A DNA stretch of 64,000 nt from an uncultured Butyricicoccus sp. (GCF_944381005.1 NZ_CALWJM010000011.1:1-64000); one strand, 5' to 3'. Positions 36,281-45,510 are shown, numbered from the stretch's first letter. Program-made: numbers and translations. The notes: generated from the letters alone by a model not told the origin.

Positions 36281-38635
36281 GTGAGAGTAAAATATGTGAG
36301 AAAGCGCACGGGAAAGGTTGTGCCATATGACAGCCGTTTTATTGAACGCGCCATTCGGTTGGCGGCGGTGTCGGCTGGCGACTATCACGAAGAAGCCGTG
36401 GAACAAACCCTTGACCGCATCGAAGCGCATTTGGCAGACCAAGAGGATGAAACCATTCAGATTGAAGCGGTGCAGGACTTGGTTGAGCGCGCACTGTTTG
36501 AAGTGGGGCGGTTTGAAACGGCTAAGGCGTATATTTTGTACCGTATGGACAAAGAAAAGAGCCGCGGGTTATACGAATGGAAAGATGGCCTGCTAAGAAA
36601 AGAGTTTTTAAGCCCGTACAAACATGCGCCAAACCCCATGCAACAACTGGGTTCGTTTGTCTATTCGCGCACTTATTCCCGATTTTTGCCCCATTTGGGA
36701 CGCCGGGAGTTTTGGTGGGAAACCGTGCGCCGCGCAGTGGAATATAACTGTTCACTGGCCAAGACCAGTCGGGAAGAAGCTGAGGCGCTTTACCGCAATA
36801 TCTATGAAATGAAACAGTTTTTGTCCGGACGCACGCTTTGGGTCGGAGAAACCAAGGTAGGCGAGCAGTACCCGCTGGCAAATTATAACTGTGCATTTGA
36901 AGTGATTGACAACTTTCGGGCGTACCACGATTTGTTTTACTTGCTGATGGTTGGTTCGGGCGTTGGTGTGCGCGTGCTGCGCAGCGACGCCGAAAAACTG
37001 CCCGCTGTTCGTGCAAACCTGAAATTGCTGCACGAAATGTATCAGGAAGTACCGCGTGGAGAACGACTGGAATATACCAACCTGACCTTTGCCAAAGATA
37101 CCGCCTATATTACCATTGGTGACTCAAAAGAGGGCTGGGCGCAGGCGCTGGACAACTATTTCCAGATTTTATGGAACCATGAGTACAATAAAATTCAGCA
37201 GATTGTGGTCAATTACAGCAATATTCGTCCCAAGGGTGAAAAACTGAAGGTCTTTGGCGGTACGGCGAGTGGGTATCAGTCCATGATGCGCATGATTGAC
37301 AAAATCCATAAGGTCATCACGCAGGCCGGAGCGCGTGACAAAGCTGACAGAACCAAATTATTGCCGATTGACCTGTTGGATATTGCCAATATCATCGGTG
37401 AAAATGTGGTATCGGGTGGTGTGCGCCGCACTTCGGAAATCGGTTTGATTGACCAAGATGACCCGACCTGTATTCAGGCCAAGACCAATCTATACCGGCA
37501 GGTAAATGACCGTTGGGAGATTGACAAGCGTATCGCACATCGTCAGATGAGCAATAATTCCATTTTTTATACGCGCAAGCCCACACGCGAGCAACTGCAT
37601 TGGCATTTGCAGCAAATGCGGTATTCGGGTGAACCGGGCTGGGTCAATCAGGAGGCGGGTGCAAAACGCCGCCCGAACTTTAACGGGGTCAATCCGTGCG
37701 GTGAAATTTTGCTGGACAATCATGGCTTGTGCAACCTGACGACCGTGAATGTGATGGCTTTTGTACAGCCGGACGGCTCACTTGACCGTGTGGGACTGAT
37801 GAAAGCACAGCGCCTGTCAGCGCGTGCGGGCTATCGCATGACCTGTCGTGAACTAGAGATGCACGAATGGAACGCGGTACAGCAGCGTGACCGCTTGCTG
37901 GGTTGCTCTTTGACCGGATGGCAGGATATGGTCAACGCGACGGGGCTGAAACGCGAACAGGAAATAGAATTGCTTGATGAATTGCGCAAAGTTGCGCATG
38001 ATGCTGCGCGGGAGTATGCCGAAGCGCTTGGTGGCACGGCGCCGCTTCTGGTCACGACGGTTAAGCCCGAAGGCACTTTGTCTTTGCTGCCTACGGTATC
38101 TAGTGGCGTACACTATTCCCATTCGCCTTACTACGTTCGTCGTGTGCGCATTTCGGCCGAAGACCCATTGTGTAAGGTGTGCGAGGAACTGGGATATCCA
38201 GTCTTTCCGGAAGTGGGACAAACCGCAGAGGATTGCCGTACCAAGGTGGTTGAATTTCCGGTACAGGCACCCAAAGGCAGGGTGAAAGCCGATGTATCCG
38301 CGATTGAGCAGTTGGAAAACTATAAAATGTTCATGGAACACTATGTTGACCATAACTGCTCGATTACCATTCATGTACGTCAAAATGAATGGGACGAGGT
38401 AGAAGAATGGGTGTGGAAAAACTGGGATGACATTGTGGCCTTGTCTTTCCTCAGCTTGGATGATAATTTCTATGAACTCATGCCATATGAAGCGATTCGC
38501 CGCGAAGAATATGAGGAGCGTTTGCGCAATATGAAACCGTTTAACCCGTCTCTGCTGTCCAAGTATGAGAAAGAGGAAACCGAACTGGATATCGGTGCAA
38601 GCGAATGTGTTGGCGGTGTGTGTCCTGTGCGCTAA
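36281..38635 (+). CDS. nrdJ: Adenosylcobalamin-dependent ribonucleoside-triphosphate reductase, monomeric
   Basis: This 784-aa class II ribonucleotide reductase makes dNTPs from NTPs with vitamin B12 coenzyme and without oxygen. The order is an ATP-cone-like N-terminus (KRTGKVVPYDSRFIERAI), YPLANYNCAF with the first active-site Cys, NPCGEILLDNHGLC carrying the thiyl-radical Cys and, 11 residues later, the second catalytic Cys, and the C-terminal CVGGVC shuttle pair. The spacing matches the monomeric Lactobacillus leichmannii enzyme, though the cone makes this one longer. I choose the GTG at 36281 because AAGGAG lies about 12 nt upstream and homology-like sequence starts there; a TTG frame to 36194 is open. 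B12 dependence is certain by family. Confidence 0.92.
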   Translation: MRVKYVRKRTGKVVPYDSRFIERAIRLAAVSAGDYHEEAVEQTLDRIEAHLADQEDETIQIEAVQDLVERALFEVGRFETAKAYILYRMDKEKSRGLYEWKDGLLRKEFLSPYKHAPNPMQQLGSFVYSRTYSRFLPHLGRREFWWETVRRAVEYNCSLAKTSREEAEALYRNIYEMKQFLSGRTLWVGETKVGEQYPLANYNCAFEVIDNFRAYHDLFYLLMVGSGVGVRVLRSDAEKLPAVRANLKLLHEMYQEVPRGERLEYTNLTFAKDTAYITIGDSKEGWAQALDNYFQILWNHEYNKIQQIVVNYSNIRPKGEKLKVFGGTASGYQSMMRMIDKIHKVITQAGARDKADRTKLLPIDLLDIANIIGENVVSGGVRRTSEIGLIDQDDPTCIQAKTNLYRQVNDRWEIDKRIAHRQMSNNSIFYTRKPTREQLHWHLQQMRYSGEPGWVNQEAGAKRRPNFNGVNPCGEILLDNHGLCNLTTVNVMAFVQPDGSLDRVGLMKAQRLSARAGYRMTCRELEMHEWNAVQQRDRLLGCSLTGWQDMVNATGLKREQEIELLDELRKVAHDAAREYAEALGGTAPLLVTTVKPEGTLSLLPTVSSGVHYSHSPYYVRRVRISAEDPLCKVCEELGYPVFPEVGQTAEDCRTKVVEFPVQAPKGRVKADVSAIEQLENYKMFMEHYVDHNCSITIHVRQNEWDEVEEWVWKNWDDIVALSFLSLDDNFYELMPYEAIRREEYEERLRNMKPFNPSLLSKYEKEETELDIGASECVGGVCPVR

Positions 38636-38683
38636 ACTTTTGATAGGGGATTTTTGGAAACTTCATTGAGGAAAGGGGTCGTC

Positions 38684-39271
38684 ATGGACAAACAAAAACC
38701 AACACGCACCGCTAAATTATATCTCACGCTTTTTTTGGCGACATTTCAGCTTAGTGCCTTTACCTTTGGCGGCGGCTATGTCATTGTACCCTTGATGCGC
38801 AAGCGATTTGTAGAGGGGTTGGGCTGGATTGATGAGCAGGAAATGATGGACTTGATTGCGATTGCACAATCTTCTCCCGGCCCGATTGCGGTAAACGCAT
38901 CCATTATTATCGGATATCGGATTGCCGGTGTGCTGGGCGCACTGTGCACCATTTTGGGAACCGTTTTGCCCCCGCTGATTATTTTATCAATCGTTTCGAT
39001 GGCGTATGCTGCGTTTCGTGACAATGCGGTTGTCAGTCTGGTCATGGAATGTATGCAGGCTGGTGTGGCAGCGGTCATTTGTGATGTGGTTATCACAATG
39101 GCGCAAAAGATATGCAAACAAAAAAAGGTATTGCCGGTCGTGATTATGATATTGGCATTTGTCGCACAGGCGGTATTTCATGTCAATGTGATGCTTGTAC
39201 TGTTGGCTTGTGGTGTCGTCGGAGCGGTTCGCTATGGGCGCGAACACCACCAAGAGGGGGGAGACGCATGA
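38684..39271 (+). CDS. Chromate transporter family protein, first half-size subunit
   Basis: This 195-aa membrane protein is one half of a split CHR-family transporter. It has the FTFGGGYVIVPLMRKRFVE motif and SSPGPIAVNASIIIGYRIAG, the conserved core of ChrA domains. Short CHR proteins work as pairs of opposite topology; the partner follows with a 4-nt overlap. Many such pairs in anaerobes probably move anions other than chromate. The ATG at 38684 follows AAAGGGG. Confidence 0.9.
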   Translation: MDKQKPTRTAKLYLTLFLATFQLSAFTFGGGYVIVPLMRKRFVEGLGWIDEQEMMDLIAIAQSSPGPIAVNASIIIGYRIAGVLGALCTILGTVLPPLIILSIVSMAYAAFRDNAVVSLVMECMQAGVAAVICDVVITMAQKICKQKKVLPVVIMILAFVAQAVFHVNVMLVLLACGVVGAVRYGREHHQEGGDA

Positions 39272-39861
39272 TATATTTGCAGCTCTGGTGGAGTTTTGTG
39301 CAGATTGGTCTGTTTAGCATCGGCGGCGGCTATGCGTCGCTGCCGCTGATTGAGCATCAGGTGGTCGAAGTCCACGGTTGGCTTACGGCATCGCAATTAA
39401 CCGATATTATTACAATTTCGCAGATGACTCCCGGCCCGATTGCGCTCAATGCCGCTACTTTTGTCGGCACGCGCGTAGCCGGTTTGTCAGGGGCGATTCT
39501 GGCAACATTTGGATGTGTGCTGCCGTCCTGCATCATTGTATTGACATTGGCGTGGCTGTACACAAAATATCACGATTTAGGTATTTTACGCGGGATTTTG
39601 GAAGGGCTGCGCCCGGCCGTTGTAGCGCTTATCGCGTCCGCGGGCTTGACTATTTTAGTTTCTGCGCTGTTTGTTGGTGGTGTCCTGCCGCGTTCGCTGA
39701 GCGATGTTGACGGTGTGGCGGTCGTTATCTTTGCTGTTTCGCTGTTTGTACTGCGCAAGTGGAAGTGTGACCCAATTTGGGTCATGGTCGGCGCAGGTGT
39801 GGGCGGTGCAGCAGCCGTCGCACTGGTGCAGCAAATTGTGATGCCGCTTGTAGCCGGATAA
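39268..39861 (+). CDS. Chromate transporter family protein, second half-size subunit
   Basis: This 197-aa partner of the preceding gene repeats the CHR core: FSIGGGYASLPLIEHQVVE and QMTPGPIALNAATFVGTRVAG. The start is fixed by the ATGA overlap with the upstream stop and by GAGGGGGGAG upstream. Together the two half-proteins would form one anion transporter. The next promoter begins only 7 bp after the stop. Confidence 0.9.
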   Translation: MIYLQLWWSFVQIGLFSIGGGYASLPLIEHQVVEVHGWLTASQLTDIITISQMTPGPIALNAATFVGTRVAGLSGAILATFGCVLPSCIIVLTLAWLYTKYHDLGILRGILEGLRPAVVALIASAGLTILVSALFVGGVLPRSLSDVDGVAVVIFAVSLFVLRKWKCDPIWVMVGAGVGGAAAVALVQQIVMPLVAG

Positions 39862-39867
39862 CCGCGC

Positions 39868-39896
39868 TTGACAAGTGCGCGTGCATCTGCTATGAT
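39868..39896 (+). promoter_or_regulatory. Promoter of fluoride-controlled antiporter
   Basis: Perfect TTGACA (39868-39873) and TATGAT (39891-39896) with a 17-bp spacer; transcription would begin at the first bases of the riboswitch. Confidence 0.8.
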
Positions 39897-39902
39897 GACA
39901 AA

Positions 39903-39996
39903 TAAGGGAATGAATGTCTCCCGCGGCTTTTGCCGAAACCGCTTTCTATGAGCTGATGACTTCTGCAAGAGATGCAGGGGTATCAGCTCTTTTTTT
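39903..39996 (+). ncRNA. Fluoride riboswitch (crcB motif) with expression-platform terminator
   Basis: The leader has the features of the fluoride aptamer: GGGAATGAATGTCTCCC (the conserved GG-GATG...CC stem-loop), then AAACCGC, then the 3' conserved GCTGATGACTTCTGC. A terminator overlaps the aptamer's 3' part: GAGCTGAT (39950-39957) pairs with ATCAGCTC (39982-39989), followed by seven T. When fluoride stabilises the pseudoknot the terminator cannot form, so the antiporter is expressed. Recognition is from the known consensus, by eye. Confidence 0.85.
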
Positions 39997-40017
39997 GTGC
40001 AAAAGGAGGATTTTTTT

Positions 40018-41220
40018 ATGTTACTGTGGAGTTTAGCAGTGGTGTTTTTTGGAGGATTGCTGGGGGGCGAATTATTTCGGCGGCTACGCTTGCCGCCATT
40101 GCTGGGAATGTTGCTGGTAGGTATTGCCGTTGGCCCTCATGCGCTGGGGTTATTAGACCAAAGTTTACTGGCTATCTCGGATGATTTGCGAAAAATTGCG
40201 CTCATTATTATTTTGACCCGCGCTGGTCTTAGTCTGGATTTGGCAGATTTGCGCAAGGTAGGGCGCGCGGCGATTTTTCTGTGTTTTGTTCCGGCTACGT
40301 TTGAAATCATCGGCACGGTCATTTTGGCACCGCGCTTGTTGGGGGTTAGCACGCTGGAAGCGGCTATTATTGGTTCGGTCATTGCGGCGGTGTCTCCGGC
40401 AGTTGTTGTGCCGCGTATGCTTCGCCTCATGGATGAGGGATGGGGGATACAAAAGGGAATTCCGCAAATGATTCTGGCGGGTGCATCGGTAGATGATGTG
40501 TATGTGATTGTGCTGTTTACTTCGTTTACCAGTCTGGCGGCAGGCGGCACGCTGTCACCGCTCGATTTTGTGCGTATTCCGACCTCTCTTATACTGGGCA
40601 TCGGTGCTGGTATTTTGTGTGGTCTGGTGCTGGCGGCATGGTTTTCACGTTTCCATCTGCGTGACAGTGTGAAAGTAGTAGTCTTTTTGGCACTTTCTTT
40701 TGTTTTGGTGACGATAGAAAATCAGTGTACTGGTATCATTGGTTTTTCCGGATTGTTGGCGGTAATGAGCATGGGAATTGTGTTAGGCCGTCGTTCTCCG
40801 CAAGTTGCTGCGCGGATGTCAGCCAAGTATGACCGCTTATGGGTCGGTGCAGAGTTGCTGCTGTTTGTGTTGGTCGGTGCAATGGTCGATGTGTCCTACG
40901 TCGCTTATGCCGGTGTAGCAGCCGTTTTGTTGATTGCGGGCGCGTTGGTGTTCCGCATGGTTGGCGTGTTGGTCAGCATGACCGGTACACCGCTTGGCGG
41001 TCGGGAACGTGCGTTTTGTATGCTGGCTTACACGCCCAAGGCGACCGTGCAGGCTGCGATTGGCGGCGTACCGCTGGCAATGGGGTTGGCATGTGGTCAA
41101 ACGGTCTTGACCGTCGCGGTGCTTGCCATTTTAATCACTGCACCGTTTGGTGCGATTGCGATAGACTGCACTTACCGCAAGTGGCTGACCCGTACGCAAA
41201 AAAATACACCGGCTCTGTGA
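40018..41220 (+). CDS. Cation/proton antiporter under fluoride control
   Basis: This 400-aa membrane protein of the CPA superfamily (NhaP/KefB-like) has about 12 helices and the conserved acidic pair in ILAGASVDDVYVIVLF that carries the exchanged ions. It has an ARMSAKYDRLWVGAELLLFVLVG segment typical of the family's second half. Its position behind a fluoride riboswitch matches the known association of Na+/H+ antiporter-type genes with that riboswitch in clostridia, so it probably helps the cell cope with fluoride or the linked acid load. AAGGAGG lies 8 nt before the ATG. Whether it moves fluoride itself is unknown. Confidence 0.88.
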   Translation: MLLWSLAVVFFGGLLGGELFRRLRLPPLLGMLLVGIAVGPHALGLLDQSLLAISDDLRKIALIIILTRAGLSLDLADLRKVGRAAIFLCFVPATFEIIGTVILAPRLLGVSTLEAAIIGSVIAAVSPAVVVPRMLRLMDEGWGIQKGIPQMILAGASVDDVYVIVLFTSFTSLAAGGTLSPLDFVRIPTSLILGIGAGILCGLVLAAWFSRFHLRDSVKVVVFLALSFVLVTIENQCTGIIGFSGLLAVMSMGIVLGRRSPQVAARMSAKYDRLWVGAELLLFVLVGAMVDVSYVAYAGVAAVLLIAGALVFRMVGVLVSMTGTPLGGRERAFCMLAYTPKATVQAAIGGVPLAMGLACGQTVLTVAVLAILITAPFGAIAIDCTYRKWLTRTQKNTPAL

Positions 41221-41232
41221 TAGAGCCGGTGT
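41198..41232 (-). terminator. Terminator of GH13 gene overlapping antiporter 3' end
   Basis: A perfect stem (ACACCGGCTCT and complement, 41206-41232) spans the stop codon of the antiporter; on the minus strand it is followed by a T run, fitting the GH13 gene. On the plus strand it lacks a T run. Confidence 0.8.
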
Positions 41233-41245
41233 AACATGCGATTGT

Positions 41246-42556
41246 TTAGCGCTCGGTTTTCCAGTAGGCGACCGAGTAGGGGGGCAGTTCAGAACCGCCG
41301 CCAAAGTCGTGCAATTTGCCGGTAATCAGGTCAATCGCCTGTCCGCTGCGAGCATCAAAGTGTGCGGTGTACGGTTCGCTGTCGGCGTTGATGGCGATGA
41401 GTACGCGCTCCCCTTCGGCTTGCCGCTCCCAAATACACTGGCGGTTGGTCAGTACAAGCTGCTTGAAATCGCCGTAACACAGTGCCTTGGACTGCTTGTG
41501 CGCGGCTGCCAGTTTCGCAATCCAGTCGGTCAACTCATTTTCAACTGGTGCATCAAAGGATGGGCGCAGTGCGTTGTCGCCGTCCTCCTTTTTGCCCTCG
41601 GCACCCCATTCGCTGCCATAATACACGCAGGGAATACCGGGCATACCGAATAACATGCCGTAAAGCAGCGGCAAATGTTTGGGATTTGTCAGGATGGAGG
41701 CGGCGCGGGTGACATCGTGGTTGTCAACAAAGCAAAGAAGGTGCTTGCCTTTGTAGAGTGTCCAGTTTTCCGGCCCAAATTGCCGTAAGAGAGAATGGGT
41801 GATTTCAAACAGATTCATCGAGTTGAGCGATGAATATAGCCCTTTATAACATTCGTAATTGGTGCAGGAGTGCATCTGGTCATCGGCAACACGGGTGTTG
41901 TAGTCACCGTGCAGCATTTCACCAACTAAGAAGAAATCAGGTTTCAGTGTGTCGCAGAATGCACGGAGCTGGCGCAAAAATTCGGGTGGCAGGCAGTAGG
42001 CAACATCCAAACGCAAGCCATCAATGTCAAATTCTCTGACCCAGCCCGCGATGCAGTCGAAAATGTGCTGCACAACAGCCGGATTTTGCAGATTGAGCTT
42101 GACCAGTTCATAGTGTCCTTCCCAGCCATCATACCAAAAACCGTCATTATAGTTGGAATTGCCGTCAAAGTTGATATGGAACCAGTCTTTGTAGGGGGAA
42201 TCCCATTTGTGTGCGCGCACGTCCTCGAATGCCCAGAATCCACGGCCAACGTGATTGAATACGCCGTCAAGCACCACGCGGATACCATTGCGGTGTAAAT
42301 GTTTGCACACATCGGCAAAATCAGCGTTGTTTCCCAAACGGCGGTCAATACGGCGAAAATCGCGGGTGTCATAGCCATGCGAATCGGATTCAAAAAGCGG
42401 AGAAAAATAGATGGCATTGGCGCCCAGTGATTGAATGTGTTTGGTCCAATCGTTTACCTTGCGGATGCGGTTGACATACACACCATCATTGATGCGCGGT
42501 GCATCGCAGAATCCCAGCGGATAGATTTGATAAAATACACTTTCATAAGCCCACAT
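41246..42556 (-). CDS. GH13 alpha-amylase-family enzyme, cytoplasmic
   Basis: This 436-aa enzyme has the (beta/alpha)8 barrel of family 13: DGVFNH (region I), DGLRLDVA with the nucleophile Asp, FLVGEMLHGD with the acid Glu, and FVDNHD with the transition-state Asp. A short all-beta C-terminal domain follows. No signal peptide is seen, so it acts on imported malto-oligosaccharides or similar alpha-glucans. Relatives include cyclomaltodextrinase-like and maltodextrin-cleaving enzymes; the exact bond is not clear. It stands alone, with AAAGGAG before the ATG. Confidence 0.9.
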   Translation of the reverse strand: MWAYESVFYQIYPLGFCDAPRINDGVYVNRIRKVNDWTKHIQSLGANAIYFSPLFESDSHGYDTRDFRRIDRRLGNNADFADVCKHLHRNGIRVVLDGVFNHVGRGFWAFEDVRAHKWDSPYKDWFHINFDGNSNYNDGFWYDGWEGHYELVKLNLQNPAVVQHIFDCIAGWVREFDIDGLRLDVAYCLPPEFLRQLRAFCDTLKPDFFLVGEMLHGDYNTRVADDQMHSCTNYECYKGLYSSLNSMNLFEITHSLLRQFGPENWTLYKGKHLLCFVDNHDVTRAASILTNPKHLPLLYGMLFGMPGIPCVYYGSEWGAEGKKEDGDNALRPSFDAPVENELTDWIAKLAAAHKQSKALCYGDFKQLVLTNRQCIWERQAEGERVLIAINADSEPYTAHFDARSGQAIDLITGKLHDFGGGSELPPYSVAYWKTER

Positions 42557-42721
42557 AACAAAGAACTCCTTTACGGGAAAAATGGCCTGACTGAACGGTA
42601 GGTGCCGTCCAGAATTTGGCCCGGTGTTTTCAGTATATCCGATTGTCAGAGGTTTGTACAGAGTGCTGAGAAAAAAAGCGGCTTTCCGGCAAAAAATCTC
42701 TCACCAAGACAAAAAAATATC

Positions 42722-42849
42722 TTGTCAAGCATGGGGCGGCTGTGATAGAATATCAAAGAACGACGGACATTCCTCTGCTTACCGGCCCGAACGATGTGGC
42801 CTTAATCAAAGGATAGGCATGAATATCTAGTATGAAAGGAAGACTAAAG
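42722..42849 (+). promoter_or_regulatory. Promoter and leader of rplS (probable L19 leader)
   Basis: TTGTCA (42722-42727) and TAGAAT (42746-42751) are 18 bp apart. The following untranslated leader of about 90 nt contains CCTCTGCTTACCGG and a GGCC-rich hairpin, resembling the L19 leader found before rplS in Firmicutes, where the ribosomal protein is thought to control its own mRNA. The match is by memory of the motif. Confidence 0.5.
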
Positions 42850-43191
42850 ATGGATTTAGTAAAAGTTCTGTCTGAGCAGCAGCTCAAGAGCGATTTGCCC
42901 GAACTCAAAATCGGTGACACCGTTAAAGTTCACGCAAAAATCAAGGAAGGCAACCGCGAGCGTATTCAGGTGTTTGAAGGCATTATCATTGCGATGAAGC
43001 ATTCTGGCATCAACAAGACCGTGACCGTTCGCCGTATTTCTTACGGTGTTGGCGTGGAAAAGACCTTCCCGGTACATTCCCCGAACATTGCAAAGTTTGA
43101 GGTTGTCCGTAACGGTAAGGTTCGCCGTGCGAAGCTGTACTACCTGCGTGGCCGCGTTGGTAAGGCTGCTAAGGTTGCAGAAAAGGTGTAA
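42850..43191 (+). CDS. rplS: Ribosomal protein L19
   Basis: This 113-aa large-subunit protein sits at the subunit interface. It shows the full L19 pattern, including [27 protein letters not shown] and [16 protein letters not shown]. The start at 42850 follows AAAGGA; a 6-codon extension is open but non-conserved. A single-gene unit with its own leader and terminator. Confidence 0.98.
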   Translation: MDLVKVLSEQQLKSDLPELKIGDTVKVHAKIKEGNRERIQVFEGIIIAMKHSGINKTVTVRRISYGVGVEKTFPVHSPNIAKFEVVRNGKVRRAKLYYLRGRVGKAAKVAEKV

Positions 43192-43203
43192 AAACCGAAT
43201 TGC

Positions 43204-43236
43204 AAAAGAGAGGAAGCTGGACTTCCTCTCTTTTTT
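43204..43236 (+). terminator. Terminator after rplS
   Basis: A 13-bp stem AAAAGAGAGGAAG with its complement ends in six T, 12 bp after the stop. Confidence 0.93.
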
Positions 43237-43320
43237 GTATTTCCGGCGCGAACGCCTGCCGGTTTCGTCCACCGTACAGATGTTTTTTGCGGGTTTGTTT
43301 GACAAAATCGCAAGATTGAG

Positions 43321-43349
43321 TTGCGCGGGACGTGCTTTCGTACTATAAT
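43321..43349 (+). promoter_or_regulatory. Promoter of lepB operon
   Basis: TTGCGC (43321-43326) and TATAAT (43344-43349) are 17 bp apart; a TTGACA at 43298-43303 lies too far upstream to be its -35. Confidence 0.6.
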
Positions 43350-43388
43350 GAGTGCATATGTCAAATTTCCAGGGAGGAGCGTTTTTTT

Positions 43389-43973
43389 ATGAAGCATCCC
43401 AACGGCGCCGATGTGCCGGCACCCGAAAACAATGCCGCACAGGACACCGGTCGCTTTTCCAACAGTCTGTTCGACTGGTGCGAGGCCATGATTTTTTCAT
43501 TGATTCTGGTCGTCGTCGTATTTACCTTTTTCTTTCGCCTGATTGCAGTTGATGGCACCTCTATGCTGCCGACGCTGCAAGACCATGACATGATGATTGT
43601 GAGCGGTTTGGGCTATACACCCGAACGCGGCGATGTAATTGTAGTGAATAAGGAGACTTTTGACCTTGGCCCTATCGTCAAGCGTGTGATTGCGGTGGGC
43701 GGTGATACGGTCGATATCAATTTTGCAACCGGTGATGTTATGGTCAATGGGGAAGTGCTCAATGAACCCTATATCAATGAGCCGACCTATACGGCTGAGG
43801 GCACTGAATTTCCGTTGACGGTACCAGAAGGACAGTTGTTCCTGATGGGCGATAACCGGAATGGTTCGAGTGATAGCCGTGACCCGCGTATCGGTCTGGT
43901 CGATGAACGGTATGTGATAGGTCATGTGTTGGGCGTTATTTTCCCGTTCAGTTCGTTCGGCGCGGTCGAATAA
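43389..43973 (+). CDS. lepB: Signal peptidase I
   Basis: This 194-aa membrane-anchored serine protease removes signal peptides from exported proteins. One membrane helix (about residues 33-52) precedes the catalytic serine S58 in GTSMLPT; the general base is K98 in VKRVIAVGGD, and the late GDNRNGSSDSR box is present. The proline/asparagine-rich cytoplasmic N-tail is normal for the family. GGGAGGAG precedes the ATG at 43389. It opens an operon with rbgA, rnhB and yraN, as in many Firmicutes. Confidence 0.96.
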   Translation: MKHPNGADVPAPENNAAQDTGRFSNSLFDWCEAMIFSLILVVVVFTFFFRLIAVDGTSMLPTLQDHDMMIVSGLGYTPERGDVIVVNKETFDLGPIVKRVIAVGGDTVDINFATGDVMVNGEVLNEPYINEPTYTAEGTEFPLTVPEGQLFLMGDNRNGSSDSRDPRIGLVDERYVIGHVLGVIFPFSSFGAVE

Positions 43974-44000
43974 GTTCCAGTTTAGGGAGGAACAAGGACA

Positions 44001-44882
44001 ATGAATATTCAATGGTATCCCGGCCATATGGCAAAAACCCGCCGCCAGATGCTGGAAAACCTCAAAAATATTGATTTGGTGTGCGAACTGGTGGATGCCC
44101 GTATCCCACAGGTTAGCCGCAACCCAGATATGGATGAAATCGCGGGCGATAAGCCGCGTATGATTTTGCTCAACCGGGTCGATTTGGCTGACCCCGAACA
44201 AACCCGCCGCTGGGCAGCATGGTATCGGGAACAGGGGTATTCGGTGCTCGAAACCGACAGCCAGCACGGAACCGGTACCGCACGTTTCGGTGCGGTTGCG
44301 CGTGAGCGCCTTGCCGATAAGATTGCAGCATGGAATGAAAAGGGGCAGACCGGTCGTTCGGTGCGCGTGATGGTGGTCGGTATCCCGAATGTCGGAAAGT
44401 CCACGTTTATCAACCGTGTATTGGGGCGGAAATCGGCCAAAGCAGCCGACAAGCCCGGCGTGACACGCGGCGCACAATGGTTTCGGGTGCAGGGTGGTAT
44501 CGACCTGCTGGACACACCGGGCATTTTGTGGCCCAAGTTTGACGATGAGCGTGTCGGCATTTTGCTTGCCGTGACCGGTGCGGTCAAAGATGATATTTTG
44601 GATACCGAGACACTTGCCTGCAAATTGTTTGAAATTTTAGCCCGCCGTGCACCGCAAGCCATTATGGAACGCTATAAAGTGACCATTCCAGAACAATCTG
44701 ATTTTCTGGGATATGAGCTGCTCGAACAGGCGGGGCGCAAACGCGGTTTTTTGATTTCGGGCGGCGAGATTGACACCGAACGCATGGCGCGTATTTTGTT
44801 GGATGAATTCCGCGGTGGTGTATTGGGTCGTATCACATTTGAAACACCGGAGGAATATGCTGATGAGCAAGCCCAAGCATGA
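44001..44882 (+). CDS. rbgA: Ribosome biogenesis GTPase YlqF/RbgA
   Basis: This 293-aa GTPase helps late assembly of the 50S subunit. It is circularly permuted: the G4 motif (NRVDLAD) comes before G1 (GIPNVGKST) and G3 (DTPG), as in all YlqF proteins, and the N-terminus MNIQWYPGHMAKTRR is diagnostic. GGGAGGAAC precedes the start. The rnhB start lies within its last 20 bases, so the pair is translationally coupled. Confidence 0.97.
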   Translation: MNIQWYPGHMAKTRRQMLENLKNIDLVCELVDARIPQVSRNPDMDEIAGDKPRMILLNRVDLADPEQTRRWAAWYREQGYSVLETDSQHGTGTARFGAVARERLADKIAAWNEKGQTGRSVRVMVVGIPNVGKSTFINRVLGRKSAKAADKPGVTRGAQWFRVQGGIDLLDTPGILWPKFDDERVGILLAVTGAVKDDILDTETLACKLFEILARRAPQAIMERYKVTIPEQSDFLGYELLEQAGRKRGFLISGGEIDTERMARILLDEFRGGVLGRITFETPEEYADEQAQA

Positions 44883-45510
44883 GCAACAGGCGGTATCGTT
44901 CGACTATGAACAGGCGGCGCGGGAACGCGGATTTATGGCTGTTTGCGGTGTAGACGAAGCCGGATGTGGGCCACTTGCTGGGCCGGTCGTTGCCGCAGCC
45001 GTGATTTTGCCGGAAAACTGTACGTTGCAAGGATTGAACGATTCCAAAAAACTGTCAGAAAAAAAGCGCGAAGCGCTTTATGATGCCATTTGTCAAGCTG
45101 CATCTAGTTATGCGATTGCGATGGTAGACCATATCGTAATTGACCAAATCAATATTTTACAGGCAACCTATCAAGCGATGCAGCAAGCCATTGCTGGTTT
45201 GTCAATTGCCACAGATTATGCGCTGATTGACGGCAATCGCGCCCCAAAATTGGATATTGCCTGTGAATGTGTGGTGGGCGGCGATGCCAAAAGCGCTTCG
45301 ATTGCAGCGGCTTCTATTTTGGCAAAAGTGACTCGTGACCGCTATATGATGGAAATGGATACGCAATATCCCGCATATGCTTTTGGCAAGCACAAAGGAT
45401 ACGGCACCAAAGCACACTATGAAGCAATCTTAAAATATGGTTCATGCCCCATCCACCGTAAAACATTTTTGAAAAAGTTCTATGCCGCACATCCGGAGAT
45501 AGATTTGTGA
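44863..45510 (+). CDS. rnhB: Ribonuclease HII
   Basis: This 215-aa enzyme cuts RNA in RNA/DNA hybrids, including single ribonucleotides in DNA. It has the GVDEAGCGPLAGPVVAAAV start with the DE active-site pair, the LNDSKKLSEKKRE segment, the DYALIDGNR Asp, and the SASIAAASILAKVTRD box with the last Asp. Of two close ATG codons I chose 44863, 8 nt after AGGA. It overlaps rbgA by 20 nt and yraN by 4 nt. Confidence 0.96.
   Translation: MSKPKHEQQAVSFDYEQAARERGFMAVCGVDEAGCGPLAGPVVAAAVILPENCTLQGLNDSKKLSEKKREALYDAICQAASSYAIAMVDHIVIDQINILQATYQAMQQAIAGLSIATDYALIDGNRAPKLDIACECVVGGDAKSASIAAASILAKVTRDRYMMEMDTQYPAYAFGKHKGYGTKAHYEAILKYGSCPIHRKTFLKKFYAAHPEIDL

Noticed and set aside
42722..42849. A small coding gene before rplS
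   Set aside because: The open frame there is not preceded by a ribosome site and the region fits a ribosomal-protein leader better.
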